Shown here piece by piece: positions 4,453-5,359 of a stretch of DNA of 5,359 nucleotides (the first letter of the stretch is position 1; the number at the start of each line of letters is the position of its first letter). The stretch covers positions 1 through 5,359 of the forward strand of contig CAMVBP010000139.1 in the NCBI GenBank assembly GCA_947165795.1, written 5' to 3'. The position numbers and the translations under genes were made by a program. The stretch comes from an uncultured Treponema sp. GTDB lineage: Bacteria > Spirochaetota > Spirochaetia > Treponematales > Treponemataceae. The notes under the pieces are model-generated. The model did no database searches and was not told the origin of the DNA. It saw only the letters and a program-made list of their open reading frames with translations.

Positions 4453-5359
4453 ATGTCAGCAGATTACGGTGCAAGTAATATCCAGGTTTTGAAGGGACTC
4501 GAAGCAGTTCGTAAGCGACCTGGTATGTATATTGGTTCAACAGGTCCACGTGGACTTCATCACCTTGTTTATGAAACAGTAGATAACTCAATCGATGAAG
4601 CAATGGCAGGCTTCTGTGATACTATTACAGTTGCACTCGAACGCGATGACATTGTACGCGTTGTAGATAACGGACGCGGTATTCCGGTTGATATTCACCC
4701 TACAGAAAAAATTTCTGCCCTTGAGCTTGTACTTACACGTCTTCATGCCGGTGGTAAATTCGATAAGGGTTCATATAAAGTTTCCGGTGGTTTGCATGGT
4801 GTTGGTGTATCCTGCGTTAACGCTTTGTCAGACTGGCTAGAAGCTACAGTAAAAAGAGACGGCCACATTTATCAGCAGAAATATGAACGTGGTGTTCCAA
4901 AAACAAAAGTTGATATCATCGGCGATTGTGGTGCAGATGAACACGGAACAACAATCCGCTGGAAGGCTGATAAAACAATTTTTACAGAAACAACAACTTA
5001 TGATTTTGATGTACTCCGCGATCGTCTTCGCGAACTTGCATTCCTGAATTCTGGTGTTGTAATTGTTTTCCGAGATGAACGTCTTGAAAATCCAAAAGAA
5101 GAAGTTCTGAAATTCGAAGGCGGTATCAACGAGTTTGTAAAAGAGCTTGATGAAGGTAAGGCAGTTGTTCCTGCTGAACCAATTTATATTTGTGAAGAAC
5201 GTGATAATGTAGTGACAGAAATTTCAATGCACTACAATTCTTCATTCTCAGAAAATGTTCATACATTCGTTAACGACATTAATACAAGAGACGGTGGTAC
5301 TCATCTCGAAGGCTTCCGATCGGCAGTTAGATTTGTTTTGAACAAGTTCTTTGAGAACA
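4453..5359 (+). CDS. gyrB: DNA gyrase subunit B, 3' end outside the window
   Basis: GyrB is the ATPase subunit of the A2B2 gyrase that introduces negative supercoils and relieves the strain ahead of replication forks. Here 302 codons are visible without a stop; the rest of the transducer, the TOPRIM domain and the C-terminus lie beyond the window. The N-terminus MSADYGASNIQVLKGLEAVR matches the family, so the ATG at 4453 is secure. The GHKL ATPase fold is intact: the general base Glu41 and Asn45 in YETVDNSIDEA, VDNGRGIP (71-78) with Asp72, the lid LHAGGKF (97-103) and GGLHGVGVSCVNA (112-124). Arg135 corresponds to E. coli Arg136, the residue whose change gives coumarin resistance, so the site looks sensitive-type. 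The transducer domain begins near residue 220. The gene diverges from dnaA across 135 bases and is probably transcribed away from the origin. Confidence 0.97.
   Translation, partial: MSADYGASNIQVLKGLEAVRKRPGMYIGSTGPRGLHHLVYETVDNSIDEAMAGFCDTITVALERDDIVRVVDNGRGIPVDIHPTEKISALELVLTRLHAGGKFDKGSYKVSGGLHGVGVSCVNALSDWLEATVKRDGHIYQQKYERGVPKTKVDIIGDCGADEHGTTIRWKADKTIFTETTTYDFDVLRDRLRELAFLNSGVVIVFRDERLENPKEEVLKFEGGINEFVKELDEGKAVVPAEPIYICEERDNVVTEISMHYNSSFSENVHTFVNDINTRDGGTHLEGFRSAVRFVLNKFFEN

Noticed and set aside
1..5359. A GC-skew switch to locate the origin
   Set aside because: Hand counts on sampled lines gave no clear strand bias, so skew cannot be used within a window this short.
1..5359. Mobile elements, CRISPR arrays, tRNA or rRNA genes, or an accessory system
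   Set aside because: Nearly all of the window is accounted for by core replication genes and two short spacers; no transposase, regularly spaced repeats or RNA gene was seen.

Overview
The window is a chromosomal replication-origin neighbourhood from a low-GC bacterium, most likely a spirochaete of the Treponema type. The order DUF721 protein, recF, dnaN, dnaA on the minus strand with gyrB diverging on the plus strand, the Ser/Lys-rich DnaA linker and the overall AT-rich, lysine-rich composition fit that group. The genus is an inference from gene order and protein character, not from a database search.

Layout from left to right. Positions 1-329 (minus) hold the start of a DUF721/DciA-like protein whose 3' end runs off the window. 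It overlaps the 3' end of recF (322-1422, minus). recF follows dnaN (1436-2560, minus) after 13 bases. A 296-base spacer (2561-2856) separates dnaN from dnaA and looks like oriC: it has five good DnaA boxes, a run of six DnaA-trio triplets next to two abutting boxes, and a very AT-rich stretch facing dnaN. dnaA (2857-4317, minus) comes next. Then a 135-base divergent promoter region (4318-4452) leads into gyrB (4453 to the window end, plus), which is cut at codon 302.

The genes form one functional set: DnaA opens the origin, the DUF721/DciA-like protein probably helps place the helicase, DnaN is the sliding clamp, RecF works at gaps and stalled forks, and GyrB is the ATPase subunit of gyrase that relieves supercoils ahead of forks. 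Signals suggest dnaN-recF-DUF721 are co-transcribed. dnaN, the DUF721 gene and gyrB each have a Shine-Dalgarno (SD) match with an 8-base spacer, while recF has none and probably depends on coupling to dnaN.

No new multi-gene system is present. The structures most worth a second look are a perfect 14-bp inverted repeat inside recF directly before the Walker A codons, a complete box-plus-trio unwinding element in oriC, and a dnaA promoter placed so close to the start codon that the mRNA may be leaderless or use an internal start at Met14.
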